Counted from the first letter of the stretch, positions 11,432 to 20,014 are shown. The stretch: 35,573 bases of DNA from Sphaeroforma arctica JP610 (GCF_001186125.1 NW_014039825.1:1-35573), one strand, 5' to 3'. A program made the numbers and translations. Notes: generated by a model from the letters alone, not told the origin.

Positions 11432-11749
11432 ATGCCAAGTAGTGGTAGTATGTCAAGTAGTGATGATGAAGTGTTCTGCAAAGAAACTTCATTGCAAAGT
11501 CCACCCAGTGCAGGCAGTACACAACACAGTGTACGCCGTACGTCCCCACCGCATGCATCGCATGCATCGCATGCATCACGTCAAATTCCAAGACAGATCA
11601 ATCAACTTTCAGCTTCGGGCCTTCAGGCAATAGCCATAGCGCAACCTAGGAAAGTATATGGAGAAATTAGTAAGTGTAAATCCAAAGCTGCGCGATTAGC
11701 TTTAAAACAAACGCACAGTAGATCACAGAGATTAGTAACAAACCCATGA
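11432..11749 (+). CDS. Serine-rich N-terminal ORF, unknown function
   Basis: A 105-codon frame with an ATG after GGCAGT. The product starts with a Ser/Asp-rich low-complexity segment (MPSSGSMSSSDDEVF), has a HASHASHAS triplet repeat and ends in a basic region (KCKSKAARLALKQTHSRSQR). No domain is recognised. After the TGA at 11747-11749 the same frame stays open for another hundred or so codons with coding-like text (NDERTNRVNEARAHEVND), so the TGA may be a mutation (CGA to TGA) within a longer protein. The zinc-finger ORF at 12509 is in this same frame, which suggests one original gene. Confidence 0.45.
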   Translation: MPSSGSMSSSDDEVFCKETSLQSPPSAGSTQHSVRRTSPPHASHASHASRQIPRQINQLSASGLQAIAIAQPRKVYGEISKCKSKAARLALKQTHSRSQRLVTNP

Positions 11750-11918
11750 CATTCAAACGATGAACGCACTAACAGAGTTAACGAAGCACGCGCTCATGAA
11801 GTAAACGATGCACGCGATAATAACCTCGTACGGAAAACACTATTCAACGATCAGGAAGGTGCAAAACATCGTTGCACCAATTCATTGCAAAGGAGATTGC
11901 GGTACAAAATTAAACACA

Positions 11919-12442
11919 CGTACTGCTGCCAACACAGATACTACCGCGCATACTGCGACCAACACAGACACTACTGCACGTGCTGCAACCAACACAGACA
12001 CTACTGCACGTGCTACGACCAGCACAGGCACTACTGCACATACTGCGACTAGCACAGACACTACTGCACGTGCTGCGACCAACACAGACACTACTGCATG
12101 AGCTGCAACCAGCACAGACACTACTGCACATGCTGCGACCAACACAGACACTACTGCACGTGCTGCGACCAACACAGACACTACTGTACATACTGCGACC
12201 AACACAGACACTAATGTATGTGGTGCAACCAGCACAGACACCACTGCACGTTCTGCGACCAACACAGACACTACTGTATGTGGTGCAACCAGCACAGACA
12301 CTACTGCACGTACTGCGTCCAACAAAGACACTACTGTACATACTGCAACTGACACAAACACTACTGCACGTGCTGCGACCAGCACAGACACTACTGCACG
12401 TGCTGCGACCAGCACAGACACTACTGCACGTGCTGCGACCAG
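11919..12442 (+). repeat. 30-bp tandem repeat, about 17 copies
   Basis: Head-to-tail units of exactly 30 bp, of the type CAGACACTACTGCACGTGCTGCGACCAACA, with scattered substitutions and no spacers. Since 30 is a multiple of 3, long frames are open in several phases on both strands. The plus-strand phase beginning at 11808 gives the Thr-rich decapeptide NTDTTARAAT and is the most protein-like, but it has one in-frame TGA near 12100. Another phase gives His/Cys-rich HRHYCTCCNQ. Which phase, if any, is translated cannot be told from the sequence. Confidence 0.9.
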
Positions 12443-12508
12443 TGTACGTACTAGCATAGACAGTAATGCGAGAACTGGGGTAAAAACAAGTGTGGTTTTC
12501 CAACGCCC

Positions 12509-12841
12509 TTGTTATGGGAGCACGTTCCAGCACGGTCTGGTCTATACTATTTTATCACGCATCGCTCTATATTAGAAGATCCGTTGACGGCAAGCGCCTT
12601 GAATAATGAAGGCTGTGCGTTCTGCCTGTTAGGGAGAGATTTGAACTCGCACTTTTGCAGCATTTGCAATAGAGCCGTTCACGCTTTCTGTCAAGATGTT
12701 GGTGATGCAGAGGGCGCAGGCAGTATTGGTTCGTGCTACTACTGCAAACCAGGTCCTATGGACAGTATCGCTCACGCGAACCGCATGAAGTTTGCAGGGT
12801 TAACTTACAGTAGGGAACAACAAACTAACTACAGCGGCTAA
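12509..12841 (+). CDS. PHD-like C4HC3 zinc-finger ORF
   Basis: A 110-codon frame. Cys/His spacing in GCAFCLLGRDLNSHFC, CSICNRAVHAFC and CYYC is C-x2-C-x10-C-x2-C-x4-H-x2-C-x14-C-x2-C. That fits the C4HC3 pattern of PHD fingers, which bind two zinc ions and often read histone tails; similar cross-brace fingers also occur in eukaryotic DNA transposon proteins. The frame start is not a clear ATG, so it is probably internal to a longer protein. It is in the same frame as the ORF at 11432 and is followed, in another frame, by the 12865 exon. Specific function is unknown. Confidence 0.55.
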   Translation: MLWEHVPARSGLYYFITHRSILEDPLTASALNNEGCAFCLLGRDLNSHFCSICNRAVHAFCQDVGDAEGAGSIGSCYYCKPGPMDSIAHANRMKFAGLTYSREQQTNYSG

Positions 12842-13455
12842 GGACGAGGCATGATATTATAATATTGAGCCCATACTCGGGTTCGGCCGTCAGAGTTGGA
12901 GCGCAAGAGGTATTCTCTCCACCCCACTCTCGCAGGATGGACAGCGGGCAGATGCCAGAGTTTAATATTGGTGACTGTGGCGAGTCGGACCAGGAAGAAG
13001 GACAAGATCCCAATGCGGAGTGGAATGCCTTATGGGCTAGAATGCCCCGTGTTGATCCACCAGAGCGATCCCTACACGTGCAGGTAAAGTTTAATAGAGG
13101 AAACAACACAAGATCATTCAGTAACAGAGGCAAGGAGGGATCCCCTGATGTATGCTTAATGTCATTGGTAGATATGTTTGATGTGGCTAATTTAGAGCGT
13201 CAAATTCTATTGTTGGCTAACCATACTATTAACGAGTGGCGAGCACAACCAACATCAAAGAAGAACGCAGTGGGCGGAACGAAGGGGGGATTGAAGGTGA
13301 ATGGGTCGCATGAATTTACTCTTCCATTCACGGGGGCCCCAGATATGCACAAGCGCGCTGTGATCAGCTGCAAGGAGTTTGGCGAACAGCGACAAGACGA
13401 CCATAACCCGCTATGGGTAGTGGATTCAGCTGGAAACGACGACCTTTCAATCAAG
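12827..13455 (+). CDS. Unrecognised protein, exon before the 789-nt intron
   Basis: The frame is open from a stop at 12826 to a strong 5' splice site, AAG|GTAAGA, at 13455/13456. The product has an acidic linker (GDCGESDQEEGQDPNAEW), then a globular-looking part including DVCLMSLVDMFDVANLERQI and PLWVVDSAGNDDLSIK. No family is recognised. The only candidate starts in the first part are not ATG, so this exon probably continues from the zinc-finger segment through a frameshift or an unseen small intron. The donor falls in phase 0 and the matching acceptor at 14244 also gives phase 0, which supports splicing. Confidence 0.55.
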
Positions 13456-13639
13456 GTAAGAAATATGGTTTGTTTTATTGTGATTATATTACGGTTTTAG
13501 GGTGATTATATTAAATAGCGTTTTTAGGATTATATTGCCTGTTTTTATACAGAGCATGGACATAAACGTAAGTATAATGAGATTCAACCCCCATAGGGTA
13601 TGTAGATTAAGGTAAGTAATCTTTTTTACTCGAAGTACG

Positions 13640-14050
13640 CATAGTACATGTATATGGCACGTGGTGCAGGAACAGAGAAACCCACCACTACACATGTGTG
13701 CATCTATGTGGATGGCAGTACACATACATACACATACATACCCATACACATACACATACACATACGTGCATCTATGTGTATGGCAGTACACATAGACGCA
13801 TGTATGTTTACATATACACGTATATAGGTGTCTGTGCTGGTCGCAGTGCTTGCAGTAATAACACACACATACATACACATAGTACATGTATATGGCACGT
13901 GGTGCAGGAACAGAGAAACCCACCACTACATAAACGTGCATCTATGTGTATGACAGTACACATACATACACATACATACTCATACTCATACTCACACACA
14001 TACATACACATACATATACATATACATATACATATACACATACCGTGCAT
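13640..14050 (+). repeat. Microsatellite block with a duplicated 100-bp segment
   Basis: ACATACATACAC-type simple repeats. The segment containing ATGTATATGGCACGTGGTGC and ACAGAGAAACCCACCACTAC occurs twice, near 13645-13740 and 13878-13975, each followed by the simple repeat. This points to duplication of a larger unit rather than only slippage. Confidence 0.8.
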
Positions 14051-14080
14051 GCACAAGAACATGTGCATGCACTTGCGAGA

Positions 14081-14155
14081 AAATATTCAGCGACCTGGAA
14101 TCTCGATTGGCTGCTGGTAGACCAGCACGCGAGTATTCCAGGTCGCTGAATATTT
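14081..14155 (+). repeat. 75-nt near-perfect hairpin inside the intron
   Basis: Arms 14081-14101 and 14135-14155 are perfect 21-base inverted repeats (AAATATTCAGCGACCTGGAAT on the left). Inside them CTCG pairs again after a one-base bulge, and TGCTGGT/ACCAGCA closes a two-base tip. The whole would be a long stem with two small interior loops. It could be a foldback transposon remnant, a small-RNA precursor, or a cruciform-prone palindrome; sequence alone does not choose between them. Confidence 0.8.
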
Positions 14156-14244
14156 GCGATACACATACACATCTCTGTGTCCACATATTCGTATCTACAT
14201 AGACACATCTATATCTTATTATTACAATTTGTACTCAATATCAG

Positions 14245-14745
14245 AAACGGCTCTTAGCTTCTTTCAATAAGGTTACTAAGAACTATGCAAAAGGTGCGGC
14301 TACTTCACGGTCGCGAGAAACTTTCATGCAAGTCTGGGTTGTATTTAAGAAAGCAGAAGGACGTGAGGCAATACGTGGCAATACAAGACAACACGGTGGA
14401 ATAGCGCAACGACTCAATACGCAGCTACGGGTAGAGGAGGGTATGGGGCCAGACCGCGAGATAGAACGCGTTACTATGGCTCTTCAATACAGTCGCCAGA
14501 AACGAATTAAGATAAGCCATGCTAATAAAGCAGAGGGTCTGATTGATCTGGGTAATGCGCCAGTCTCTGAGGCAATCAACCAGAGCAAGGCGCTAGACGC
14601 CATGAACAAGAGGGTTAGAGAGGGAAAGCGGCAGCGTGATGTAGATTGCGTTACACGGGAAACTACTTTCCGCGAGCATTGTCACCCGTTGACACTGCTA
14701 CGAAATAAAGCTTGCAGATGGCACCGACGGGGAAGAGATTTTTGA
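14245..14745 (+). CDS. Unrecognised protein, exon after the intron
   Basis: It starts at the CAG acceptor with KRLLASFNKVTKNYAKG and continues as a basic, helical, soluble protein (for example HGGIAQRLNTQLRVEEG and NKAEGLIDLGNAPVSEAI) up to a TGA at 14743. Near 14690-14720 the coding sense passes to the +1 frame (KLADGTDGEEIFEALAM), which is the frame of the next segment. So the stop is reached through a one-base frameshift, real or a sequencing error. No family is recognised. Confidence 0.5.
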   Translation, partial: KRLLASFNKVTKNYAKGAATSRSRETFMQVWVVFKKAEGREAIRGNTRQHGGIAQRLNTQLRVEEGMGPDREIERVTMALQYSRQKRIKISHANKAEGLIDLGNAPVSEAINQSKALDAMNKRVREGKRQRDVDCVTRETTFREHCHPLTLLRNKACRWHRRGRDF

Positions 14746-15148
14746 AGCTCTTGCAATGCCGATGCAGATATTTGCAGCCGTCGGCGTGCCTTCCATGATG
14801 TATCGTGGCTTTGTCCCACGCAGGCCTAATTTTGTTGAGGAAGTGGAGGGCACCGGTGGTGTTGCCTCGCTGGGCACAACAGTGAATGACCCCGAAAATG
14901 TGTTGCATCTGGAGAAGGATAGAGCGAAAGAGGAACTACAAGCATTAGCGTGGGATACTGAAACTCGTTCTTACCCACAGTTGATGTCTTATGTGGGTAT
15001 TCTAAGGTGGCAGCGGGTTTCCCCCCAAGATGGGGATGAGACCGAGCCCAATGGCGTGTTCGCTGCAAGAACAGCCCCACCAGCTGCTGGTAATAGAGTT
15101 TTTGATGACGATCATGGGGACGATACAAACATGGGCGCAGGATTTTAG
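14708..15148 (+). CDS. Unrecognised protein, C-terminal part after a frameshift
   Basis: The frame is open from about 14695. It reads KLADGTDGEEIFEALAM, then a segment with ALAWDTETRSYPQLMSYVG, and ends with an acidic FDDDHGDDTNMGAGF tail at the TAG of 15146-15148. An ATG at 14756 exists but lies inside the coding-like stretch, so the segment is more likely the C-terminus of the protein from the preceding exon. The stop codon lies in the first unit of a 22-bp minisatellite. AATAAA-like signals follow near 15312 and 15535. Confidence 0.45.
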   Translation, partial: KLADGTDGEEIFEALAMPMQIFAAVGVPSMMYRGFVPRRPNFVEEVEGTGGVASLGTTVNDPENVLHLEKDRAKEELQALAWDTETRSYPQLMSYVGILRWQRVSPQDGDETEPNGVFAARTAPPAAGNRVFDDDHGDDTNMGAGF

Positions 15149-15226
15149 ATACAATAGATTAGGATTTTAGATACAATATATTAGGATTTTAGATACAATA
15201 GATTATGATTTTAGATACAGATACAA
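15139..15226 (+). repeat. 22-bp minisatellite, about 4 copies
   Basis: Units of AGGATTTTAGATACAATAGA plus TT, the last one degenerate. The first unit contains the stop codon of the preceding ORF. Confidence 0.9.
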
Positions 15227-15704
15227 TATCGCAATGAGGCCATGCTAATGTTGGTATCACAATTACCATTAAAGCCCAAACTGAGCGATATGACTTTGTA
15301 TATGTTAAATAGATAAATAAAAGATATAAACCCAATAAGTTATATTGAAATCATATGAACGTTCTTAATTTTAGGTTATTTATTAATACATAAACGAACT
15401 AATTTGATATCTAATATAGTAAGTATAGTACTGTACTATGTTAATGAACTAGTAAATACTATTTAGTAATTATATTTTATAGTTATTTATATATTTATAC
15501 AGCTAATGTGTACATTGTTTATGTTAAATAGTTTAAATAAATAAAAGGAACTGTATTCATGTCCTATCTCCCAAATATCGAGACAAATTATCAAGTTATT
15601 TACATCGTAAAGTTCGATGAAAATTTTAGAAAATTTCCTCAAACAACGCACTCAAACTTCACTCAAACTTTTGGGGGCAAAATTTATATATATATTTAAA
15701 TAAT
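15227..15704. other. AT-rich non-coding stretch
   Basis: No gene is seen. AT-rich sequence with several AATAAA-like motifs, suitable as the shared 3' flank of the plus-strand gene ending at 15148 and the minus-strand frame ending at 15705. Confidence 0.5.
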
Positions 15705-15908
15705 TTAGTCCTCTTCAGCTAGATCGGCGTCGTCGTCTGCATCCTCGGCATCAATGCCTGCTTCCTCAGCATCAATGCCTGCTTCCTCAGCATCAATGCC
15801 TGCTTCCTCAGCATCAATGCCTGCTTCCTCAGCATCAATGCCTGCTTCCTCAGCATCAGCATCGACATCGTCGGGGACAATCTCGTCCTCTGTAATAGCC
15901 GGGCCTCC
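15705..15908 (-). CDS. Acidic repeat ORF (possible terminal exon)
   Basis: The minus-strand frame reads GPAITEDEIVPDDVDADAEEAG, then heptads DAEEAGI, then an acidic tail DAEDADDDADLAEED and a TAA at 15707-15705. It has no ATG and is bounded upstream by a TAA. A possible 3' splice acceptor (CTATTACAG) sits just before EDEIV, so it could be the last exon of a minus-strand gene. Highly acidic C-terminal tails are common in nuclear proteins, but no function can be assigned. It may equally be a non-coding minisatellite. Confidence 0.3.
   Translation of the reverse strand, partial: GGPAITEDEIVPDDVDADAEEAGIDAEEAGIDAEEAGIDAEEAGIDAEEAGIDAEDADDDADLAEED
15750..15854. repeat. 21-bp minisatellite, 5 copies
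   Basis: Five almost identical units of ATCAATGCCTGCTTCCTCAG plus C, beginning at 15750, 15771, 15792, 15813 and 15834. On the minus strand they encode the heptad DAEEAGI. Confidence 0.95.
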
Positions 15909-16024
15909 ACATTAGACTCTATGTTATAAACGTACTCTTAAGCAGTACGTATATTTAAAAAGTACTCTTAATAGTACAAGGAACTTAAGTTTCCTAAATG
16001 GTTTTTAATGGTTTTATTAATTAA

Positions 16025-16627
16025 TACCTTTTCCATTTTACATATCAGATATTTGGACGAGGCCATTAAAAGGCCCCAGTAAAATACCAACCATAAGCGA
16101 ACTATATTTACTTTCCAAATCTATTTATATATGAATACTTCGGTAGCGAGATGGCTCAACCGAATATAGGTTTCCAGGGACTATTAACGTTACCTAGTTT
16201 ATCCTCCGATCAGCCAACCAGATGTGCCAGTCTGATGAAGGATAAGTCGGTAATTCTTGATAAGTGGCAAGTTATTGGATAATGCAATAACTAAGGACAT
16301 CAAGAGTATTTTTCTTTTTTCTTTTATTTTTTTTTAAAGATAGGATTTTATGAGTCTCTCAGATTCGCCCCAACGAAACATACCCTAGTGTCTAATAGAG
16401 CGACAATGAAACACTAATTCAGCGAAAACAGTACTGAGAGGACTATATATAGGCAATGTCTCAGCCTCACAATCCCTCAGAGTATTGCTGTTTTCACGAG
16501 GCATACCTAACTTTACTAAAAGTCTCATTTCGTTTATTTACTTTGATATTTTCACGATACTTAGAATTTACTTACGCGTTTAATTATTCTAAGGCGTTAA
16601 TATCGCCTTGAGAGACCGAATCTTACA
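16025..16627 (+). repeat. 5' LTR of element C (left edge uncertain)
   Basis: From about 16140 (CTTCGGTAGCGAG) to 16627 (CCGAATCTTACA) it matches the LTR of element A. The 115 bases before that (TACCTTTTCCATTTTACATA...) are shared only with the internal copy at 19167 and replace the left end seen in A. ACTATATATAGGC near 16441-16453 is a good TATA box. The right terminus ends in CA as LTRs do; the left edge lacks a TG and may be recombinant. Confidence 0.65.
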
Positions 16628-16753
16628 CATTTTAAAGTTAGCAAAGGTATTAATTACTTAAACTACTTAAACGTAAAGGTAGAAAACTACCACAAATTTT
16701 TTCTTGTCCAAGCTAGTCCTTAAGAGACAAGCTAGCAGTCATAAGTTAAGATT

Positions 16754-17608
16754 GTGACCAAGCAAGACAATACTCCTTGTAAGAAGCGTAGAGCTGAAAA
16801 GAAGAGGATGGAGAGAGACGCCGCTGCTGCTGCCGCATTTAACGCGACCGCAGAAGAGGACAATCAATCCGTAACCGAAATCATTGCTGCTGGTATTTAT
16901 AACCAGGACAATACAATAGATAAGGATGAAGACTTTCCATTAAGAGAGAAGTCCCCTGAAGAAAGAGCCCGCGGGCCAACTATTGCGTCTGCTTCGAAGC
17001 TTACGTTTACGAAGCCAAGAAGCCACGCAAAAGGATCGGTTAAGACGATCCCTACCAAACCTGATGAGGACAATCAGAAGGATCTAACTCCAATTACGGA
17101 GAAAGGAGACAACCCGCTCGAGGGAGAGGATGAGAAGGAAAACTTAGAGAGCCGACCCGAATCAGAATCAAACCAGCCATCGCACATAAGTAAGTTGATC
17201 GATGAGAACACTAAACTTAAGAATCATTTAGCCGCTCTTAAAAAGCGAATGACCTCGCAGGAGAAGGTGGTTGTTAAGAAACCGCGGGAGCAGACCGATC
17301 AAGGGTATGTATCCAGGCAGACCTCAAACGAGAGACCCCAACATACACGTCCACGTGAATCTACCCAATTTATACGCCCTGTTAAGAAGGTGCGTGCGGA
17401 GCACAAGGAACCTGCATACAAGCAAGTTAAGAACTGTGCTGATGAGAAATGTGGTTATGACATGTACCAGTTAACCTCTATCGGTTACTGGAACGGAAAG
17501 CGTGCCCAATATTGTAGACACTATCTTACAAAATGCGATAAATGTGAGAAGACCAATGGCTACCACACTAAATCGTGTAACGTCAGACCCGACATTAAAT
17601 TGGACTGA
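16754..17608 (+). pseudogene. Gag of element C, capsid region deleted
   Basis: The frame matches the gag of A from its first residue but the start codon is GTG where A has ATG. The order is a Lys/Arg-rich N-terminus, an acidic disordered part, a coiled coil (KLIDENTKLKNHLAALKKR), then a direct jump to the nucleocapsid-side sequence. About 1.2 kb present in A (the capsid) is absent, without loss of frame. It ends with a Cys/His cluster, CADEKCGYDMYQ ... CRHYLTKCDKCEKTNGYHTKSC, which resembles a zinc-binding nucleocapsid. A TGA at 17606-17608 separates it from pol in the same frame. Confidence 0.7.
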
Positions 17609-17998
17609 CGATACTACCGGGTACAATCGTTACAAAGAAAATACAACGACTCTTTAGACGAGCGTGTAATAATACCTGTATATTGCAATGAAAATAGAAT
17701 CCTTGCGTTGATTGATCCTGGTTCAGAAATTTTATTTATATCCGATCGCTTTGCATTAATGAAAGATATCGAAAGGAGAACACAAACAACTCACTTCATT
17801 TTAGCTGATGACAAAACTTTTAAGTGTGATACGATGGCCACAAATGTTAAAATCTCCCTGGCCGATGACAGGAGTATCACTACCCAAGCTGTGATAGTTA
17901 AGATGTCACAGAAGTACGACATTATAGTCGGAATGAGCGATTTACTCACTCTGGGTGTAACCGTAGCTGGTTTACCGAATAACATAGATCCATTATAG
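17609..17998 (+). pseudogene. Retropepsin-like protease of element C
   Basis: Open directly after the gag TGA and in the same frame. The catalytic loop reads ALIDPGSEILF (Asp codon 17714-17716), where family members normally have D-[ST]-G-A; the element A copy has the same D-P-G-S. The closing block is KYDIIVGMSDLLTLGV. The frame ends in TAG at 17996-17998 where A has AAG. It would process Gag-Pol if active; the Pro in the active loop makes normal catalysis doubtful. Confidence 0.65.
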
Positions 17999-19166
17999 GA
18001 TCAATCATACGATAACTGTCTGAATCAATATAAGCCCCCGTCAGACACAGTCAAGGCATTCATACTTGACTTTGCGAACAAAATCATATATCTGATTCTG
18101 GTTAATAAGAAGATAAAGATCACAAATTGGGGCAAAATTCCGTTTTATCGACGGATATGTCAGCCTTGACTTAACCAAGGTGGACTTTACACAGTTGAAG
18201 TGTCCCTCAAGGAACTATGTATCCTGGAGACACGAGGCTGTGGTAAAAGAACAAGTTGAGAGACTACAGATCTCAAGCAAGTTTCAATAGCAAGAAAACT
18301 CTTTTTCTTGAATGAAATCACAAGAGTTGCGTCACTCCGAAAAGCGGATCAAATTATTAACCACATCGTGTTAATAATACTTTTGCTCCTATGAGAGCAT
18401 TGCTCCGAAAGCCGATAGCTAGGAGAGAATTGCTATGAAAGCCAAGCAACATTAATTGATCGGCGTAAGAGCGAGTAGCAGATATTATGCTATAGAACAA
18501 TATCTAAGTGTTAAAGTGTTCTGCAAAAGGTTTCTCATATTGACCATATGATTTGTCACCCTGGCCAACCCAAGCGGTTGAACACTAGCACAAACACCAT
18601 GAGTATAAAACCAAAGGTGAGGTTGTAAATAAAGATATACAATTATACTTTATTCAAAGACTACCATCTTACACTCTAACACAAGTTGAGAAATGGCTAG
18701 CAGATGGAGTGATAGAATTTATCTATCAACAGACGCCAGTTAACTTGGCATTGCTAGCTGCAGAACAACATAACTCTGACGGATCGTTTAAGAAAGTCAG
18801 AGTATGTTTAGATATGAGTCCGATAAATAAAATTTTACCGACTAATAGCTTTCGCCTACCTCGTATTAACGAGCTACTGCGAAGGATGGAAGGTGCTACA
18901 GTATTTACAACTATAGACCTTACACAAGGATACCATCAAATGCAGATATATGAACCACATCGTAAATACTTTAGTTTTACGTCGAAAGGTAAACAATACC
19001 GGTTCAGAGGTGCACCTTTCGGTTACAATCTTTACCAGCATTCTTCTAACAAGTAATGGAGGAAATGTTTGCAGACATGCCTAACGTGCAAGTCTATATA
19101 GATGACATAGTCATCTTCTCTAAAACTAAGGGCGAACACGCCGCATTAGTCAGACGAGTCCTTAAG
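17999..19166 (+). pseudogene. Reverse transcriptase of element C, broken
   Basis: Protease-RT linker and RT start (17999-18256) with a frameshift near 18140. A 425-bp solo LTR follows (18257-18681), then RT resumes with KWLADGVIEFIYQQTPVNLA. ATVFTTIDLTQGYHQMQIY carries the first catalytic Asp. A one-base loss near 19024 shifts the frame; the YIDDIVIFSK box is present afterwards. The gene stops at 19166 in GTCCTTAAG and is replaced by a second LTR-plus-leader copy. RNase H is absent. Confidence 0.75.
18252..18686 (+). repeat. Solo LTR of another family (R) with CAAGT target duplication
   Basis: The LTR runs 18257-18681 (425 bp), starts TGAGAGAC and ends CTCTAACA, giving the usual TG...CA. CAAGT occurs on both sides (18252-18256 and 18682-18686). 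Removing the LTR and one CAAGT restores a match to the RT of A. A TATA box (AGTATAAAAC) near 18600 and AATAAA near 18628 fit an LTR promoter and poly(A) site. The part from about 18505 is similar to 25797-25925 in element B. Confidence 0.85.
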
Positions 19167-19893
19167 TACCTTTTCCATTTTACATATTAGATATTTGGAC
19201 GAGACCATTGAAAGGCCTCAGTAAAATACCAAACTTAAAAGTTGGTCTAGTTCTATTAATAGAACTATATTTACTTTCCAACTTTATTTATATCTGAATA
19301 CTTCGGTAGCGAGATAGCTCATCCAAATATAGGTTTCTAGTGACTATTAACGTTACCTAGTTGATCCTCCGATCAGCCAACCAGATGTGCCAGTCTGATG
19401 AAGGCTAAGTCGGTAATTCTTGATAGTGGCAAGTTATTGGTTAAGACAATAACTAAGGACATCAAGAGTATTTTTTCTTCTTCTTCTAAAGATATGATTT
19501 TATGAGTCTCTCGAGTTCGCCCCAGTGAAACATACCATAGTTTCTAATAGAGCGACAACGAAACACTAAATAAAATCCCTTCGGCGGAAACAGTACTGAG
19601 AGGATTATATATAGGCAATTTCTCAGCCTCACAATCCCTCAGAGTATTGCTGTTTTCACGAGGCATACCTAACTTTACTAAATGTCTTATTTCATTTATT
19701 TACTTTGATATTTTCACGATACTTAGAATTTACCTACGCGTTTGTTTATTCTAAGGCGTTAATATCGCCTTGAGAGACTGAATCTTACACATTTTAAAGT
19801 TAGCAAAGGTATTAATTACTTAGACTACTTAAACGTAAAGGTAGATTAACTATCACAATTTTTTTTCTTGTCCAAGCTAGTCCTTAAGAGACA
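19167..19893 (+). repeat. Internal second copy of the C LTR plus leader
   Basis: It repeats 16025-16741 (LTR 19167-19789, then leader to AGAGACA) with few changes, but lies inside pol instead of at the end. It is flanked by the 10-mer AGTCCTTAAG: once as the last bases of RT and once inside the leader just before the integrase scrap. Because leader sequence is included, it is not a 3' LTR. Confidence 0.75.
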
Positions 19894-19946
19894 CTTCTTT
19901 GATGTGGCGTCACCGTTTAACTTGCTCTATCCATTAAAGGATAAGA
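19892..19946 (+). pseudogene. Integrase scrap of element C
   Basis: About 55 bases that match, with two or three changes, the integrase of element A around HFFDVASRFNLLYPSKDK (minus strand, near 20577-20525). It lies between the internal leader copy and an LTR terminus. Confidence 0.75.
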
Positions 19947-19950
19947 TTAT

Positions 19951-20014
19951 AATTTACCTACGCGTATATCTATTCTAAAACATTAGTATCGCCTTTATTA
20001 GACCGAATCTTACA
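19951..20014 (+). repeat. LTR 3'-terminal fragment (element C end)
   Basis: The last 64 bases of an A/C-family LTR in plus orientation (AATTTACCTACGCG ... CCGAATCTTACA). Its terminal CA abuts the minus-strand integrase of A at 20015. Confidence 0.75.

Larger units (their letters stand above)
13456..14244 (+). other. Predicted spliceosomal intron, 789 nt, phase 0
   Basis: It begins GTAAGA and ends in a T-rich stretch followed by ATATCAG. Flanking exons are both open in the same phase across the junction, while the intron itself has stops in that phase. Inside are (CA/TA)n-type microsatellites, a direct repeat of about 100 bp (about 13640-13740 and 13872-13975), and a 75-nt hairpin (14081-14155). 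These frames are microsatellite text, not genes. Confidence 0.6.
16025..20014 (+). mobile_element. Element C: rearranged Ty3/Gypsy copy of the A family
   Basis: The order is LTR-like (16025-16627), leader, gag without capsid (16754-17608), protease (17609-17998), broken RT (17999-19166, split by a solo LTR), a second LTR-plus-leader copy (19167-19893), an integrase scrap (19892-19946) and an LTR end (19951-20014). Every segment is close in sequence to the minus-strand element A, so both are one family. RNase H, the methyltransferase-like domain and most of integrase are missing. The right end stops exactly at an LTR terminus (TTACA) against the integrase of A, as expected if C inserted into A, but the matching left part of A was not found. 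Confidence 0.7.

Noticed and set aside
11919-12442. CRISPR-like array (30-bp repeats)
   Set aside because: Units are contiguous with no unique spacers and the context is eukaryotic; it is a minisatellite.
11882-12533. Two minus-strand ORFs of 191 and 207 residues
   Set aside because: They are shadows of the 30-bp repeat, which leaves several phases open.
13489-14208. Several His/Thr/Tyr-repeat ORFs on both strands
   Set aside because: They are translations of ACATAC microsatellites inside the predicted intron.
19167-19893. 3' LTR of element C
   Set aside because: The copy continues past the LTR end into leader sequence, so it is a 5' segment in the wrong place.
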